A DNA stretch of 64,000 nucleotides from Ornithinibacillus scapharcae TW25 (GCF_000190475.1 NZ_AEWH01000020.1:1-64000), one strand, 5' to 3'; positions 30,915-40,887 are shown, counted from the first letter of the stretch. Notes: generated by a model not told the origin, from the sequence alone. Made by a program: numbers and translations.

Positions 30915-32300
30915 TTATTCTTTATCTTTTAATCTATTTTTGAGCTTGGATGCATAGCCTTCCTTATTTGATTGTCTTGCTCGCGCAACAGACAAAGCAT
31001 CAGTAGGTACATCCTTTGTAATAGTCGAACCTGCAGCAACATAAGAGCCTTTACCAATTGTTACAGGAGCAATCAAATTTGAATTACAGCCAATAAACGC
31101 ATCATCTTCAATTGTGGTTAGGTATTTATTTTTTCCATCATAGTTCACTGTAATTGTACCACAACCTATATTAACATTACTTCCTACTTTAGCATCTCCA
31201 ATATAACTTAAATGTGAAACTTTTGTGCCATTGCCTAATTCAGCTTTCTTTATTTCCACAAAGTTACCAATTTTTGCCTCATCACCGATGATTGCATCAG
31301 GACGTATATGTGCAAAAGGCCCTACATTGACACGCTTGCCAATTTTACTATCTGTTGCAACACTTTGCTTCACAACGGAATCTTCGCCTACTTCACAGTT
31401 TTGAATTTCACTATTTGGTCCAATAATTGCATTGCTCCGGATGATTGAATTTCCCCCGATAATGGATCCAGGATAAATCACAACATCAGGTTCTATCACG
31501 ACATCACTATGGATATACGTATTATCAGGGTCCATAATGGTTACTCCGTTTCGCATATGTTGTTCATTAATGCGTAACTTCATTGTTTTCTCAGCTTGAG
31601 CTAATGCAACTCGGTCATTAACACCCAATGTCTCATCGAAATTAGGAATTAAATAAGCACTAACCATTTCCGATTTGTTTTTCATAATCTCGATAACATC
31701 TGTGAGGTAATATTCGCCTTGGGAATTATCATTGGATACACTCTTTAATGCCTCAAATAATGCTTCATTATCAAAGCAGTACGTACCAGTATTAATTTCA
31801 TCCACTAATAGTTCATCTGGATTTGCATCCTTTTGTTCTACAATTCGTTTTACTTCATTGCGCTCATTACGAATAACCCTTCCATAACCAAACGGATTAG
31901 GGGCTTTAGCTGTTAAGATAGTTGCTTTTGAGCCTGTTTTTTCATGGTGCTCACATAACTGTTCAAATGTTTCTTTCGTAATTAACGGTGTGTCTCCACA
32001 GACTACAATTGTAGTACCTTTTTTGTCCTTTAATAGCTCTTCTGCCTGTATTACAGCATGGCCCGTTCCTAGCTGCTCTTCTTGTAGGACAAATTTTGTA
32101 TTATTTCCAAGATGGTCTTTAACTTTGTCAGAACCGAATCCAACTACCGTTATCACATCTTCTAAACCTATTGCTTTAACTTGTTCTAGCACGTGCTGTA
32201 CCATTGGTTTGCCTAAAACTGGATGAAGTACTTTGTAAAGTTTTGACTTCATTCTAGTACCTTGGCCCGCCGCAAGTATGATTGCATATCTCTTTGTCAT
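30915..32300 (-). CDS. glmU: bifunctional GlmU: glucosamine-1-phosphate acetyltransferase and UDP-GlcNAc pyrophosphorylase
   Basis: Catalyses the last two steps to UDP-GlcNAc for peptidoglycan and teichoic acid. The N-terminal uridyltransferase has [11 protein letters not shown]; the C-terminal half (from about 250) is a left-handed beta-helix of hexapeptide repeats, with [20 protein letters not shown] for acetyl transfer. ATG at 32300 follows GGAGGG by 8 nt, correcting a start 5 codons upstream. 461 aa. Confidence 0.96.
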   Translation of the reverse strand: MTKRYAIILAAGQGTRMKSKLYKVLHPVLGKPMVQHVLEQVKAIGLEDVITVVGFGSDKVKDHLGNNTKFVLQEEQLGTGHAVIQAEELLKDKKGTTIVVCGDTPLITKETFEQLCEHHEKTGSKATILTAKAPNPFGYGRVIRNERNEVKRIVEQKDANPDELLVDEINTGTYCFDNEALFEALKSVSNDNSQGEYYLTDVIEIMKNKSEMVSAYLIPNFDETLGVNDRVALAQAEKTMKLRINEQHMRNGVTIMDPDNTYIHSDVVIEPDVVIYPGSIIGGNSIIRSNAIIGPNSEIQNCEVGEDSVVKQSVATDSKIGKRVNVGPFAHIRPDAIIGDEAKIGNFVEIKKAELGNGTKVSHLSYIGDAKVGSNVNIGCGTITVNYDGKNKYLTTIEDDAFIGCNSNLIAPVTIGKGSYVAAGSTITKDVPTDALSVARARQSNKEGYASKLKNRLKDKE

Positions 32301-32369
32301 GAGGATACCCTCCATTAGTTAAGATCGTAGTAATTTATATCATATGGAATCTAATAAATATCCATTTTG

Positions 32370-32398
32370 ACTATATCTTAAATAACTGTTGATTTCAA
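32370..32398 (-). promoter_or_regulatory. sigma-A promoter of glmU-prs
   Basis: On the minus strand there is -35 TTGAAA (32393-32398), a 17-bp spacer and -10 TATAGT (32370-32375), about 70 bases before glmU and after the spoVG terminator. Confidence 0.6.
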
Positions 32399-32449
32399 CC
32401 AATAGAGTGGTATATAATGTGGGTTTTTAATAGGGGTTTTTGGTAGAAC

Positions 32450-32483
32450 AAAAAAAGAAGGCTAATCTGTAGGAGATTAGACC
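32450..32483 (-). terminator. intrinsic terminator after spoVG
   Basis: Hairpin CTAATCT / AGATTAG with GG..CC extension, followed on the minus strand by CTTCTTTTTTTG. It lies about 25 bases past spoVG. Confidence 0.8.
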
Positions 32484-32505
32484 TCTAGTTGTAAAGGGTT
32501 TCATT

Positions 32506-32793
32506 TTAGGACGCTCCCGCTTCCTCAAATTCCACTTCCTCACCCGCACGGCGATACTCTTCTAATACTGCATCTTGGATCTTAGCTCTAGTACTAGAGT
32601 TTATCGGATGTGCGATATCTCTGAATTCACCATCAGGAGTTCGTTTAGATGGCATTGCCACGAATAATCCATTATTTCCGTCAATAACGCGGATATCATG
32701 AACGACAAATTCCTGATCTAACGTAATAGATGCGATAGCACGCATTCTACCTTCCGTATTTACACGGCGTAATCTAACGTCAGTTACTTCCAT
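32506..32793 (-). CDS. spoVG: septation and RNA-binding regulator SpoVG
   Basis: Conserved small nucleic-acid-binding protein affecting septation, capsule and stress genes in Firmicutes. [19 protein letters not shown] starts the protein, and [20 protein letters not shown] (about 50-69) is the family hallmark. 95 aa, ATG after AAAGGTGGTG. It has its own sigma-H type promoter and terminator. Confidence 0.96.
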   Translation of the reverse strand: MEVTDVRLRRVNTEGRMRAIASITLDQEFVVHDIRVIDGNNGLFVAMPSKRTPDGEFRDIAHPINSSTRAKIQDAVLEEYRRAGEEVEFEEAGAS

Positions 32794-32832
32794 GCTGATT
32801 CACCACCTTTTTTCTTATGAGTTATTATTTAA

Positions 32833-32859
32833 ATTCTACAAATAATTAAAAACTCCTGC
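32833..32859 (-). promoter_or_regulatory. sigma-H promoter of spoVG
   Basis: On the minus strand there is -35 GCAGGAGTT (32851-32859), an 11-bp spacer and -10 GTAGAAT (32833-32839), against the consensus RNAGGAWWW-N11/12-RNNGAAT; only one position deviates. The upstream stretch 32860-32925 is very A/T-rich, as at the AbrB-bound spoVG promoter of B. subtilis; abrB is in this window. Confidence 0.75.
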
Positions 32860-32988
32860 TTATATTTGAAAAAAGTTTAATAATTTACAAAAAAAGTTAG
32901 AAAAATTTGCATTCGGTCTCTTTTCACCGATAATTCTTTTTCTATTACTCCGGCAATAGAGCCTGTTGCACTAGGATTTCCACAAAAA

Positions 32989-33020
32989 AATAAGACGTCC
33001 TCCAATGAGAATGTCTTATC
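32989..33020 (-). terminator. intrinsic terminator overlapping the purR stop codon
   Basis: Stem ATAAGACAT / ACGTCTTAT (minus strand, one G-U type mismatch) followed by seven T residues. The purR stop codon lies in its 5' arm. Confidence 0.75.
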
Positions 33021-33837
33021 TTATAGTTTTATTAAAATTACCATGTTGAACCGAAATAATATTTTCTTTTAGATCTACGTTTGTGATTTTAACTAATGAA
33101 GTATACGTGTCTACAATTCGGTCTTCTTCTTCATCATCCGCTTCAGCAAGAACACCTATTGCTTTTACATTTGCATCAAATTCCTTTAACAAGCTAACCA
33201 TTCCGTTAACTGTCCCACCAGCCTTCATAAAGTCATCTATAATGCAGACATTGGAACCCTCTGCTAGACTTCGCTTTGGTAAAACCATTGTTTGGATTTT
33301 TTTTGAAGACCCTGATACATAGTTAATACTGACTGAAGAACCTTCTGTAACTTTCGGATCCCTTCGTACAATTACAACCGGAACATTTAAAAATGAAGCA
33401 ACTGCATAAGCAAGTGGGATACCCTTTGTAGCGACTGTTACAACAACATCGATGTCCATGTCAGAAAACTTCGAAGCAAATATTCTTCCTATTTCACGAA
33501 CTGTATGTGGCTCTCCTAGTATATCGCTCATATATAAGTATCCACCTGGAAGAATGCGATTTGGGTCCTTAAGCCGTTCACACAGTTGGTCAACAAATCG
33601 GACACTTTTCTCGTATGCGGATTCTGGAATATACATCACGCCTCCTGCTGAGCCAGCAGTACGTTTTAAATAGCCTAGCCCCTCTTCTTGGAAGAGTTGA
33701 TCGATAATATCTAAGTCCTCACTAATGGAAGCCTTTGCCGCATGATACTTCTCCGTGAAAGATGGTAGGTTTTTATGAACTCTGGGGTTCTCTAGGAAAA
33801 AGTTCGTCATAGCGACTAAACGTCCACTTCTCTTCAT
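33016..33837 (-). CDS. purR: purine operon repressor PurR
   Basis: PRPP-responsive repressor of purine genes. An N-terminal winged helix (about residues 1-75) precedes a phosphoribosyltransferase-like domain with the PRPP motif NVCIIDDFMKAGGTVNGM (about 200-217). 273 aa, slightly shorter than the B. subtilis form. A PurBox-like sequence lies just upstream. yabJ, which follows purR in B. subtilis, is absent. Confidence 0.95.
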   Translation of the reverse strand: MKRSGRLVAMTNFFLENPRVHKNLPSFTEKYHAAKASISEDLDIIDQLFQEEGLGYLKRTAGSAGGVMYIPESAYEKSVRFVDQLCERLKDPNRILPGGYLYMSDILGEPHTVREIGRIFASKFSDMDIDVVVTVATKGIPLAYAVASFLNVPVVIVRRDPKVTEGSSVSINYVSGSSKKIQTMVLPKRSLAEGSNVCIIDDFMKAGGTVNGMVSLLKEFDANVKAIGVLAEADDEEEDRIVDTYTSLVKITNVDLKENIISVQHGNFNKTIR

Positions 33838-33848
33838 GTTTTCACTCC

Positions 33849-33861
33849 TATAACCGAATTA
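33849..33861 (+). promoter_or_regulatory. PurBox-like sequence before purR
   Basis: ATAACCGAATTAT matches the PurR site AWWWCCGAACWWT at 12 of 13 positions. PurR normally binds paired boxes, and I find no second box at the usual distance, so this may be a half-site or chance. Confidence 0.3.
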
Positions 33862-33903
33862 TTTTATCTAAACTTATCACCATTATTTGTATTTAGCAAG
33901 TTC

Positions 33904-34755
33904 TTAGCCGATTAATCGGACGATAAAAACTTCCTGACAGAAGCCTTTCATGCTATTGTAGATTCTTTGCGCTTTCGACTGTTGCTCTACTAGACCATAC
34001 ACAGTCGGACCACTTCCACTCATTAAAACACCCGAAGCACCAGCTTGTCTCATCTTTTCTTTGATGTATAGCACTTCTGGATGAAGAGATGTCGTAATTG
34101 CCTCTAAAGAGTTACCAATATGATTACAAAGCATGTCAAAGTTCTTCTCATGTAGTGCTTGTATGACACCCTCTGTATTCGGGTGGATGATTTCATTCAT
34201 GTGCACTCTCTGGAAAATAGTCTTGGTGGATACGCCGATATCTGGTTTAGCCAATATTACCCAAAACGGTGGTGGGGAGGGTAACTTTTCAACAATTTCA
34301 CCGAAGCCTTTTGCAATTCCTGTAGAGCCATACACACAAAATGGAATATCCGATCCGAGTGTTGCGCCGAGTGAAGCTAACTCATCGATTGGCACATTCA
34401 TATTCCACAATTGATTTAGTCCCCGTAGTACTGCTGCCGCATCCGTGCTTCCTCCACCTAACCCAGCCGATACCGGTATGACCTTATCAATCTTGATATG
34501 GACCCCTTTTTTTATATTATACTTTTGTTTAAATAACCTTGCTGCTTTATATGCCAAATTCCGCTCATCATTTGGTACATACCTACTCCACAGCGTAACC
34601 TCTACTCTGTCTTCCTCCAAGGTATTTAACTCAATTCGGTCTGCTAAATCAACCGTCGTCATAATCATTTCCACATCATGATAACCATCATCTCGTTTTC
34701 CTAGAACATCAAGAGAAAGGTTGATTTTAGCAGGTGCCTTTTCAAAATGAGTCAT
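33904..34755 (-). CDS. ispE: 4-diphosphocytidyl-2-C-methyl-D-erythritol kinase
   Basis: GHMP kinase of the MEP isoprenoid pathway. [12 protein letters not shown] at the N-terminus, the ATP loop [17 protein letters not shown] (about residues 95-111) and [15 protein letters not shown] near the C-terminus are the three GHMP motifs. ATG at 34755 lies 6 nt after AGGTG; the GTG three codons upstream is part of that site. 283 aa. Confidence 0.95.
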   Translation of the reverse strand: MTHFEKAPAKINLSLDVLGKRDDGYHDVEMIMTTVDLADRIELNTLEEDRVEVTLWSRYVPNDERNLAYKAARLFKQKYNIKKGVHIKIDKVIPVSAGLGGGSTDAAAVLRGLNQLWNMNVPIDELASLGATLGSDIPFCVYGSTGIAKGFGEIVEKLPSPPPFWVILAKPDIGVSTKTIFQRVHMNEIIHPNTEGVIQALHEKNFDMLCNHIGNSLEAITTSLHPEVLYIKEKMRQAGASGVLMSGSGPTVYGLVEQQSKAQRIYNSMKGFCQEVFIVRLIG

Positions 34756-34856
34756 CTCCGTCACCTACTTTTTTCATGTATGGAAATTGTAACACAAATA
34801 AAAACAGGACGCGACTAGTAACATACAATGTTTGTGAACATCTTACAGAACTAAAA

Positions 34857-34882
34857 AGAGCAGATCGGTTATGATCTGCTCT
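34857..34882 (-). terminator. terminator whose loop carries the sspF stop codon
   Basis: Perfect 10-bp stem AGAGCAGATC / GATCTGCTCT with loop ATAACC on the minus strand, followed by TTTTTAG. The sspF TAA stop (34869-34871) lies within the loop, so coding sequence forms the 5' arm. Confidence 0.85.
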
Positions 34883-35045
34883 GCATATTTTGCTCGGCTA
34901 TTTCAATTGCACGTTTCACCATATTCCCAGCATCCCTTGCCTTAATTCCGCCCCAGCCCTCTTTTTGGACCGTGTCGTAAAAGCCTAACTCTTTTGCTAT
35001 TTCTTCTTTCAGTTGGTCAGACATAATACCTTTACGTCTCCCCAC
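34869..35045 (-). CDS. sspF: small acid-soluble spore protein SspF, alpha/beta type
   Basis: Spore DNA-binding protein of 58 aa. The SASP signature is clear: KELGFYDTV, then [19 protein letters not shown], including the conserved GPR-like and DNA-contact residues. The start is GTG at 35045 ([11 protein letters not shown] follows), 10 nt after AAAGGGG; an internal ATG 7 codons on would shorten it. It has a well-matched sigma-G promoter upstream. It occupies the usual place between veg and ispE. Confidence 0.94.
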   Translation of the reverse strand: MGRRKGIMSDQLKEEIAKELGFYDTVQKEGWGGIKARDAGNMVKRAIEIAEQNMQSRS

Positions 35046-35088
35046 GAAAGAACAACCCCTTTCCTGTTATAACTTCTTACGACATTTT

Positions 35089-35118
35089 TAGTATCAGCAA
35101 GACATGACATTATAATCA
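35089..35118 (-). promoter_or_regulatory. sigma-G promoter of sspF
   Basis: On the minus strand there is -35 TGATTA (35113-35118), a 17-bp spacer and -10 GATACTA (35089-35095), against the consensus TGAATA-N17/18-CATACTA; one mismatch in each element. It lies about 45 bases before the sspF start. Confidence 0.7.
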
Positions 35119-35149
35119 AGTAATGTCTAGGTAAAGAAGGGAAATATCG

Positions 35150-35497
35150 TTAAAACTGGTATTTCTTTAACACACTTTCAAGTTTTAATGCTAACCCAAT
35201 ATTTCCATCAACCTTTAACTTACCAGTCATAAAGGCAGACATACTATTTAAGTTACCGGACAAGAACTTACGAAACGTTGCACTTTTCATTTTCAAGATA
35301 CAATCTGCTTGTTGATTACTTTGATTGGTAATCGAGAGGCCACCATCCTTAAAAGCTAGTTGGTAGGTTAGCTCCTCATCTATAATCTGTATTTCATAGA
35401 GTCCTCTCATTTCAGCATACGGCTGTGAGTTTGCCTTCAGTTTTTCTTCAATCTCTCCCCAAAGCTCCTGCATTGTTCCATTCTCTATTATGCCCAT
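35150..35497 (-). CDS. SCP2-domain sterol-carrier-like protein
   Basis: A single SCP-2 fold of about 115 aa. TYQLAFKDGGLSI, ADCILKMKSATFRKFLSGN and FMTGKLKVDGNIGLALKLESVLK are the characteristic strands and final helix. Such proteins bind fatty acyl or other hydrophobic ligands. Bacterial role uncertain. Two ATGs are adjacent; 35497 has the better spacing from GGGGG. It is not present at this place in B. subtilis, so it is an insertion between veg and sspF. Confidence 0.8.
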   Translation of the reverse strand: MGIIENGTMQELWGEIEEKLKANSQPYAEMRGLYEIQIIDEELTYQLAFKDGGLSITNQSNQQADCILKMKSATFRKFLSGNLNSMSAFMTGKLKVDGNIGLALKLESVLKKYQF

Positions 35498-35552
35498 CAT
35501 GATCCCCCTGCATTATTATTTAAATTATCAAATAATTATAAACAAAAATAAA

Positions 35553-35580
35553 GATCAGTAAACCATTTAGGTTACTGATC
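35553..35580 (-). terminator. intrinsic terminator overlapping the veg stop codon
   Basis: Stem GATCAGTAACC / GGTTTACTGATC (minus strand, one bulge) followed by TTTATTTTTG. The veg stop (35572-35574) lies in the 5' arm. Confidence 0.8.
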
Positions 35581-35838
35581 CATTAACATAGCTTTTGTTT
35601 GTTCATCATTAAAGTTTAATTCTACTGTTTCCGTAAGTACGTCTGCATAGCTGTATGAAACACGCTCGAAAGCATTCTCTTCTTGGTCCAGTTCAACGAT
35701 AAATACAGAAGGATATGTTTCTGCCAAGATTCCCGTTCTTTCTATCGTCTTCCTTCTGCCACCGTTAGCCTTCAACGTTAATCGTTTACCAACTTGACCT
35801 TCAAGACCTTGCTTAATTTCGGTTAATGTTTTAGCCAA
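35572..35838 (-). CDS. veg: Veg protein, biofilm-related
   Basis: Small, abundant protein that in B. subtilis stimulates biofilm genes by opposing Sin[20 protein letters not shown]-type core: here [17 protein letters not shown] (about residues 17-33) and [17 protein letters not shown] are near-identical to the family. Start is TTG at 35838 (AKTLTEIKQ), 4 nt after GGTGGAG; the frame upstream to 35853 spans the ribosome site. 88 aa. Confidence 0.93.
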   Translation of the reverse strand: MAKTLTEIKQGLEGQVGKRLTLKANGGRRKTIERTGILAETYPSVFIVELDQEENAFERVSYSYADVLTETVELNFNDEQTKAMLMDQ

Positions 35839-35862
35839 TACACTCCACCTCACTGTAGTTAT

Positions 35863-35933
35863 AATATACCATATGCTTGTTTAAAAGTCAAATAAAATAT
35901 TATATTATAACAAGATATGTTTTTTCGTGTCAA
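35863..35933 (-). promoter_or_regulatory. tandem sigma-A promoters of veg
   Basis: On the minus strand the distal promoter has TTGACA (35928-35933), 18 bp and TATAAT (35904-35909). The proximal one has TTGACT (35886-35891), 17 bp and TATATT (35863-35868). B. subtilis veg is known for very strong vegetative promoters, and this pair is close to consensus. Confidence 0.8.
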
Positions 35934-36007
35934 CAAGTAAATTTCAACTATTGGTCTTATTATGGCAAAATGTAGATAAAATATGTATATTTTTTTAAAA
36001 AAGAAAA

Positions 36008-36033
36008 ACATAAGCCCTTTCTTTGGCTCATGT
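36008..36033 (-). terminator. intrinsic terminator after yabG
   Basis: Stem ACATGAGCC / GGCTTATGT with an 8-nt loop, followed on the minus strand by TTTTTCTTTTTT. Confidence 0.85.
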
Positions 36034-36051
36034 TCCAATTAATATATCTAT

Positions 36052-36948
36052 TTATTCCCCTAACACTTCATCATCACTCAATTCAAAATCGTCATCCGCC
36101 AAATACGGCAATCCCGTTCGGAGAAGTCCTCTCGTCTCCACACCACCCATTCCTTTTTCGCCTGTCATGGTATTCCGTAGTGCATCCCACACATTCACCT
36201 TCTCCATAAAAGGTGTATAGGCTATTTTTGCTGCAATATAGACAGGGTCTAGCGCATGTATATTAATTCGGTGTGGGGAACTTGCAAAATTGGCTCCTGC
36301 ACGTATTAAGGATTCAAAATGAGATTGACATGCCCCTGCAAAAATGACAAGTTGATCAAGATGTGGGGTAACCTTCCTAGCCTCTCTTACAGTTTCGGCA
36401 AAGTATTGGGAATGTCGATATGCTCGTATATCATGCTTACTCCCTTTGCTTTTGGAAAAAGAGTCATGTCCTGTAATCACAATAATATCAGGTTGTATCT
36501 TTTCAATAAGCTCCTGGATATGATAAGGCATTTCTTTCTCTTGTAAATGAACGCCATGCACCTGTAATCCTAGCCTCTGGTACAGCGCTATGCATTTTCT
36601 TAAATATATTTGATCACCGTCTAAGTGGAGCACCTTAGCAGGTAATTGAAAATAATCTGCATAATGATACCCATCTGTCGACTGATAATCACGTTTTTCT
36701 TTCATCAGTTGATAGTCTTGCCGGAATAAACGATAGGAAAACTCTTCTTGCTCTTTCCCTTTTTGTCTACGTTTTTCTAGTTCTCGTTCTTCTGCCTTTA
36801 CTAGATCAAGCAAAGGGGCATCGGCCTCTAACCGTATATCTTCACCATGTAATATTGCCCTTTCTTGCTTGATCGATGATATCCGAAATAATAAATCGTG
36901 CTTATAAGATTTCCTCGTTACTAGTTCTCCTACTGCTCTTCGCTCCAT
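36052..36948 (-). CDS. yabG: sporulation-specific protease YabG
   Basis: Coat-associated cysteine-type protease that in B. subtilis processes SafA, SpoIVA and other coat proteins. The conserved segment IVITGHDSFSKSKGSKHDIRAY has His-Asp residues, and VIFAGACQSHFESLIRAGANFASSPHRINIHALDP holds the conserved cysteine; I quote only parts as landmarks. 298 aa. A very good sigma-K promoter lies upstream, agreeing with late mother-cell expression. Confidence 0.94.
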   Translation of the reverse strand: MERRAVGELVTRKSYKHDLLFRISSIKQERAILHGEDIRLEADAPLLDLVKAEERELEKRRQKGKEQEEFSYRLFRQDYQLMKEKRDYQSTDGYHYADYFQLPAKVLHLDGDQIYLRKCIALYQRLGLQVHGVHLQEKEMPYHIQELIEKIQPDIIVITGHDSFSKSKGSKHDIRAYRHSQYFAETVREARKVTPHLDQLVIFAGACQSHFESLIRAGANFASSPHRINIHALDPVYIAAKIAYTPFMEKVNVWDALRNTMTGEKGMGGVETRGLLRTGLPYLADDDFELSDDEVLGE

Positions 36949-36994
36949 ATAGCCACCTCACAGCCTTCACAATAATGAAAGCAAATCTCCACTA

Positions 36995-37022
36995 TAGACT
37001 ATGAGTAATGCGCCTGATTCGT
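36995..37022 (-). promoter_or_regulatory. sigma-K promoter of yabG
   Basis: On the minus strand there is -35 AC (37021-37022), a 17-bp spacer and -10 CATAGTCTA (36995-37003). This fits AC-N16/17-CATANNNTA exactly. It lies about 47 bases before the start codon. Confidence 0.7.
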
Positions 37023-37037
37023 GCTTTTAGAAACGTT

Positions 37038-37068
37038 AAAGGGATGCCCAAATAAATGGGCATCCCTT

Positions 37069-37069
<1 letters not shown>
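37038..37069 (-). terminator. intrinsic terminator after rsmA
   Basis: Perfect 13-bp stem AAAGGGATGCCCA / TGGGCATCCCTTT with a 6-nt loop, directly abutting the rsmA stop codon; on the minus strand the T run is short. Confidence 0.8.
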
Positions 37070-38509
<1,440 letters not shown>

Positions 38510-38540
38510 TGATGGTTCCTCGCTTTGTTCAAAATAAATA

Positions 38541-38570
38541 TGCTCTTACCACTATAACATGGTAAGAGCA
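38541..38570 (-). terminator. intrinsic terminator after yabE
   Basis: Perfect 11-bp stem TGCTCTTACCA / TGGTAAGAGCA with an 8-nt loop in the gap between the yabE stop and rnmV. Confidence 0.8.
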
Positions 38571-38579
38571 TTGATTTCA

Positions 38580-39761
38580 TTAATCGATAATTTTTACTTT
38601 TACTTTTCTTACACCCCAGCTGTAAGCATCTGCTTTTGATGGGACGTGAATGTCGATACGATTGCCTCTAATATGGCCACCTGTATCACCAGCAACTGCT
38701 TCCCCATAGCCTTCAACCCAGACTCTAGTGCCTAGAGGGATTACATTGGGATCTACAGCAATTACCTTCACATTCGGATTTGCTTTAAGGTTAATACCTG
38801 TCGCAGTGTATCCAGAACATCCATTACAGTAAGCAGTAAAAGCACTTGCTGTCATGGTAAATTCCTTACCACTACCCGATGAAAGTGTGACAAGGTTCTG
38901 TGGTTCCTTCGTTCCTACTGCCAAAATACGATTCTTGCTTTCCTTTGTAACATCTTTTTTCAATACTTCTCGCTTTACTGGTTTGCCATTTTCATATGTA
39001 ACCTCATATGTTTTGACAACAGTTCCCTCTTCACCAGCAGCAATAACTTTCTCTTTTCCTTTTTCAAGAGAGCTATCTTTTCTAGTTTCTGTTTGATACT
39101 CGACTGTCTCTGTTACTTCTTCTTTTTTCTTCTCAATTCGAATAATAGAAATAGAAGTATCTTTTGTCACTGATTCGTCTAGAGCTGGCTTAATCTTATC
39201 AAGCTCTGTTAACGTTATACTACTGGATTGTAGTACATCTTCTACAGACCCACCTGTTGACCAAGCTTTTACTTCCTTACCACCATCATTAATCGTTAGT
39301 TCAAAAGCTTGTGTGATAGACAGACTTAAGCCATCCTTTATTTTTTCCTTCTTTTGATGGGAAAGACTATCATGTTCTGAAACCGTTAGTTCCTGCTCTG
39401 CTAGGAAATCACCAACCGTGTCAGCAACCGTATAATACATTTTTTCTTTTCCATCAATCGACACGACGATTTTATTCGCTTTTTTATATTCTATTTTCAT
39501 TCCGTCTGCAATCTCTTCACTTTCATCGTGTGAGAGTACATCGTGTTCTCCGACTTCAATACCTACTTCATCTAGTAGCTCTAATACGGTATCAGCGTGG
39601 GTGTCAATCTTTCTATCCTTACCATTCTCAGCCAATACAATTTCTTTTTGTGTAGCATGAAAAAGTATTACACTTGCAAATGCTAAAAGGGCCACAATGC
39701 CAATACTTGAAATAACCAGCATCCGTTTCGAGGCCGGCAATAGCTTTGAAAGAATTCGCAT
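38580..39761 (-). CDS. yabE: RpfB-like cell wall protein with DUF348, G5 and 3D domains (YabE)
   Basis: Secreted or surface cell-wall-active protein. One membrane segment (about residues 15-33) is followed by three DUF348 repeats (about 40-210), a G5 domain (VEYQTETRKDSSLEKGKE onward, about 220-290) and a C-terminal 3D domain (about 305-393) with GTRVWVEGYGEAVAGDTGG and IDIHVPS carrying the three aspartates. Related to Rpf/MltA-like muralytic enzymes. 393 aa; ATG start. Confidence 0.92.
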   Translation of the reverse strand: MRILSKLLPASKRMLVISSIGIVALLAFASVILFHATQKEIVLAENGKDRKIDTHADTVLELLDEVGIEVGEHDVLSHDESEEIADGMKIEYKKANKIVVSIDGKEKMYYTVADTVGDFLAEQELTVSEHDSLSHQKKEKIKDGLSLSITQAFELTINDGGKEVKAWSTGGSVEDVLQSSSITLTELDKIKPALDESVTKDTSISIIRIEKKKEEVTETVEYQTETRKDSSLEKGKEKVIAAGEEGTVVKTYEVTYENGKPVKREVLKKDVTKESKNRILAVGTKEPQNLVTLSSGSGKEFTMTASAFTAYCNGCSGYTATGINLKANPNVKVIAVDPNVIPLGTRVWVEGYGEAVAGDTGGHIRGNRIDIHVPSKADAYSWGVRKVKVKIID

Positions 39762-40052
39762 GCATCTTGCCTCCTTATTCGAATTGATTATATAGACACT
39801 ATTATGTAAAAGTAAATGTTTATAGGATTACGGTTATTTTACAGTTTTATTACAAAGGACAAAATTTTAAGGGGTTTTTGCTAGTGAGAAAACCTATAAC
39901 CCCTTGCTATTACTAGGTTTCAAACCAAATAAAAAGACTAGAAAAAATCTAGTCTTTTTGGTCTAAAAAATAGTGAACATTTCATGGTTTTTTAGTTAAA
40001 TTTCACTAATGTCACATAAAAAATAAGAATTAATTTGTTTTTGTAAGAAGTT
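39762..40052. other. 291-bp intergenic region between yabE and tatD
   Basis: Contains the tatD terminator (39931-39959) and, closer to yabE, a second hairpin (AAGGGGTT / AACCCCTT, 39869-39907) that could be an additional terminator or leader structure. No open frame or known riboswitch motif is visible. Confidence 0.6.
39931..39959 (-). terminator. intrinsic terminator after tatD
   Basis: Perfect 12-bp stem AAAAAGACTAGA / TCTAGTCTTTTT with a 5-nt loop; A-tract before and T-tract after make it potentially bidirectional. Confidence 0.8.
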
Positions 40053-40823
40053 TTATTTATTAATTTTAAATAATTTTAAGGCGTTTTTTGTTGTCTGTTC
40101 ACACAACTCTTCCAATGGCATTTCTCGTAAATCAGCAATTTTCTCCGCTACTAATTTAACATATGCTGGTTCATTTCGTTTCCCACGATTAGGATGGGGT
40201 GCCAAATATGGGGCATCCGTTTCTATCAGAAGACGGTCTAATGGGACCTGAACCGCTACTTCTTTTGGTAAAGGTGCATTCTTAAATGTTACAGGGCCTC
40301 CTAGTGATATATAAAAGTTCATATCGAGGCATTCCTGAACATAGTTAACAGAATCATTGTAACAATGCATGATTCCACCTACCTCTTGCGCATCTTCCTC
40401 CTGAAGTATTTGTATAATGTCTTCTGTTGCTTCTCGATTGTGAATGATGATTGGCATGTTTACTTTTTTAGCTAATTGAATTTGCTTGCGAAACACTTCT
40501 TTTTGGACATCTTTCGGTGACTTATCCCAATGATAGTCCAAACCCATTTCGCCAATTGCGACCACTTTTGGATGTTTCGATAATTCCTCTATCCAAGAAA
40601 GATCTTCATCCTTCATATCAATTGCGTCAACTGGATGCCAACCAACTGCGGCATATATCGTCTCATATTGTTCTGCAATCTCGATTGCCAATGGTATCGT
40701 TTCATGATCAAATCCAACAACGACCATATAGTGAACTCCTGTATCAAACGCTCGCTGTATTACCTCATCTCGGTCTTCGATAAATTGTCTAGCATTCATA
40801 TGTACATGTGTGTCGAATAACAT
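40053..40823 (-). CDS. yabD: TatD-family metal-dependent DNase (YabD)
   Basis: TIM-barrel hydrolase with two metals. DTHVHMN at the N-terminus, IGEMGLDYHW, PIIIHNREA, GIMHCYNDS and LIETDAPYLAP provide the His/Asp/Glu ligands in the usual order. 256 aa. It follows metS and is followed by a terminator; 79 bases separate it from the metS frame remnant. Confidence 0.94.
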   Translation of the reverse strand: MLFDTHVHMNARQFIEDRDEVIQRAFDTGVHYMVVVGFDHETIPLAIEIAEQYETIYAAVGWHPVDAIDMKDEDLSWIEELSKHPKVVAIGEMGLDYHWDKSPKDVQKEVFRKQIQLAKKVNMPIIIHNREATEDIIQILQEEDAQEVGGIMHCYNDSVNYVQECLDMNFYISLGGPVTFKNAPLPKEVAVQVPLDRLLIETDAPYLAPHPNRGKRNEPAYVKLVAEKIADLREMPLEELCEQTTKNALKLFKINK

Positions 40824-40854
40824 CTAATCATTTCTTCCCTTCTATAAAAGAAAA

Positions 40855-40887
40855 GGCCAGGATTCTACATAATGTAGCATGCTGGCC
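40855..40887 (-). terminator. intrinsic terminator after metS
   Basis: Long stem GGCCAG / CTGGCC with inner CTACAT / ATGTAG, followed on the minus strand by TTTTCTTTT. It lies 16 bases past the expected full-length metS stop at 40903, supporting that as the ancestral gene end. Confidence 0.85.

Noticed and set aside
32432-32446. Sequence AGGGGTTTTTGGTAG shared with 39870-39884 apart from one base
   Set aside because: Low-complexity and only two copies; consistent with chance in A/T-rich gaps.
39762-40052. c-di-AMP (ydaO-type) riboswitch before the RpfB-like gene
   Set aside because: Such leaders often precede wall hydrolases, but none of the conserved core motifs is present; only terminator-like hairpins are seen.
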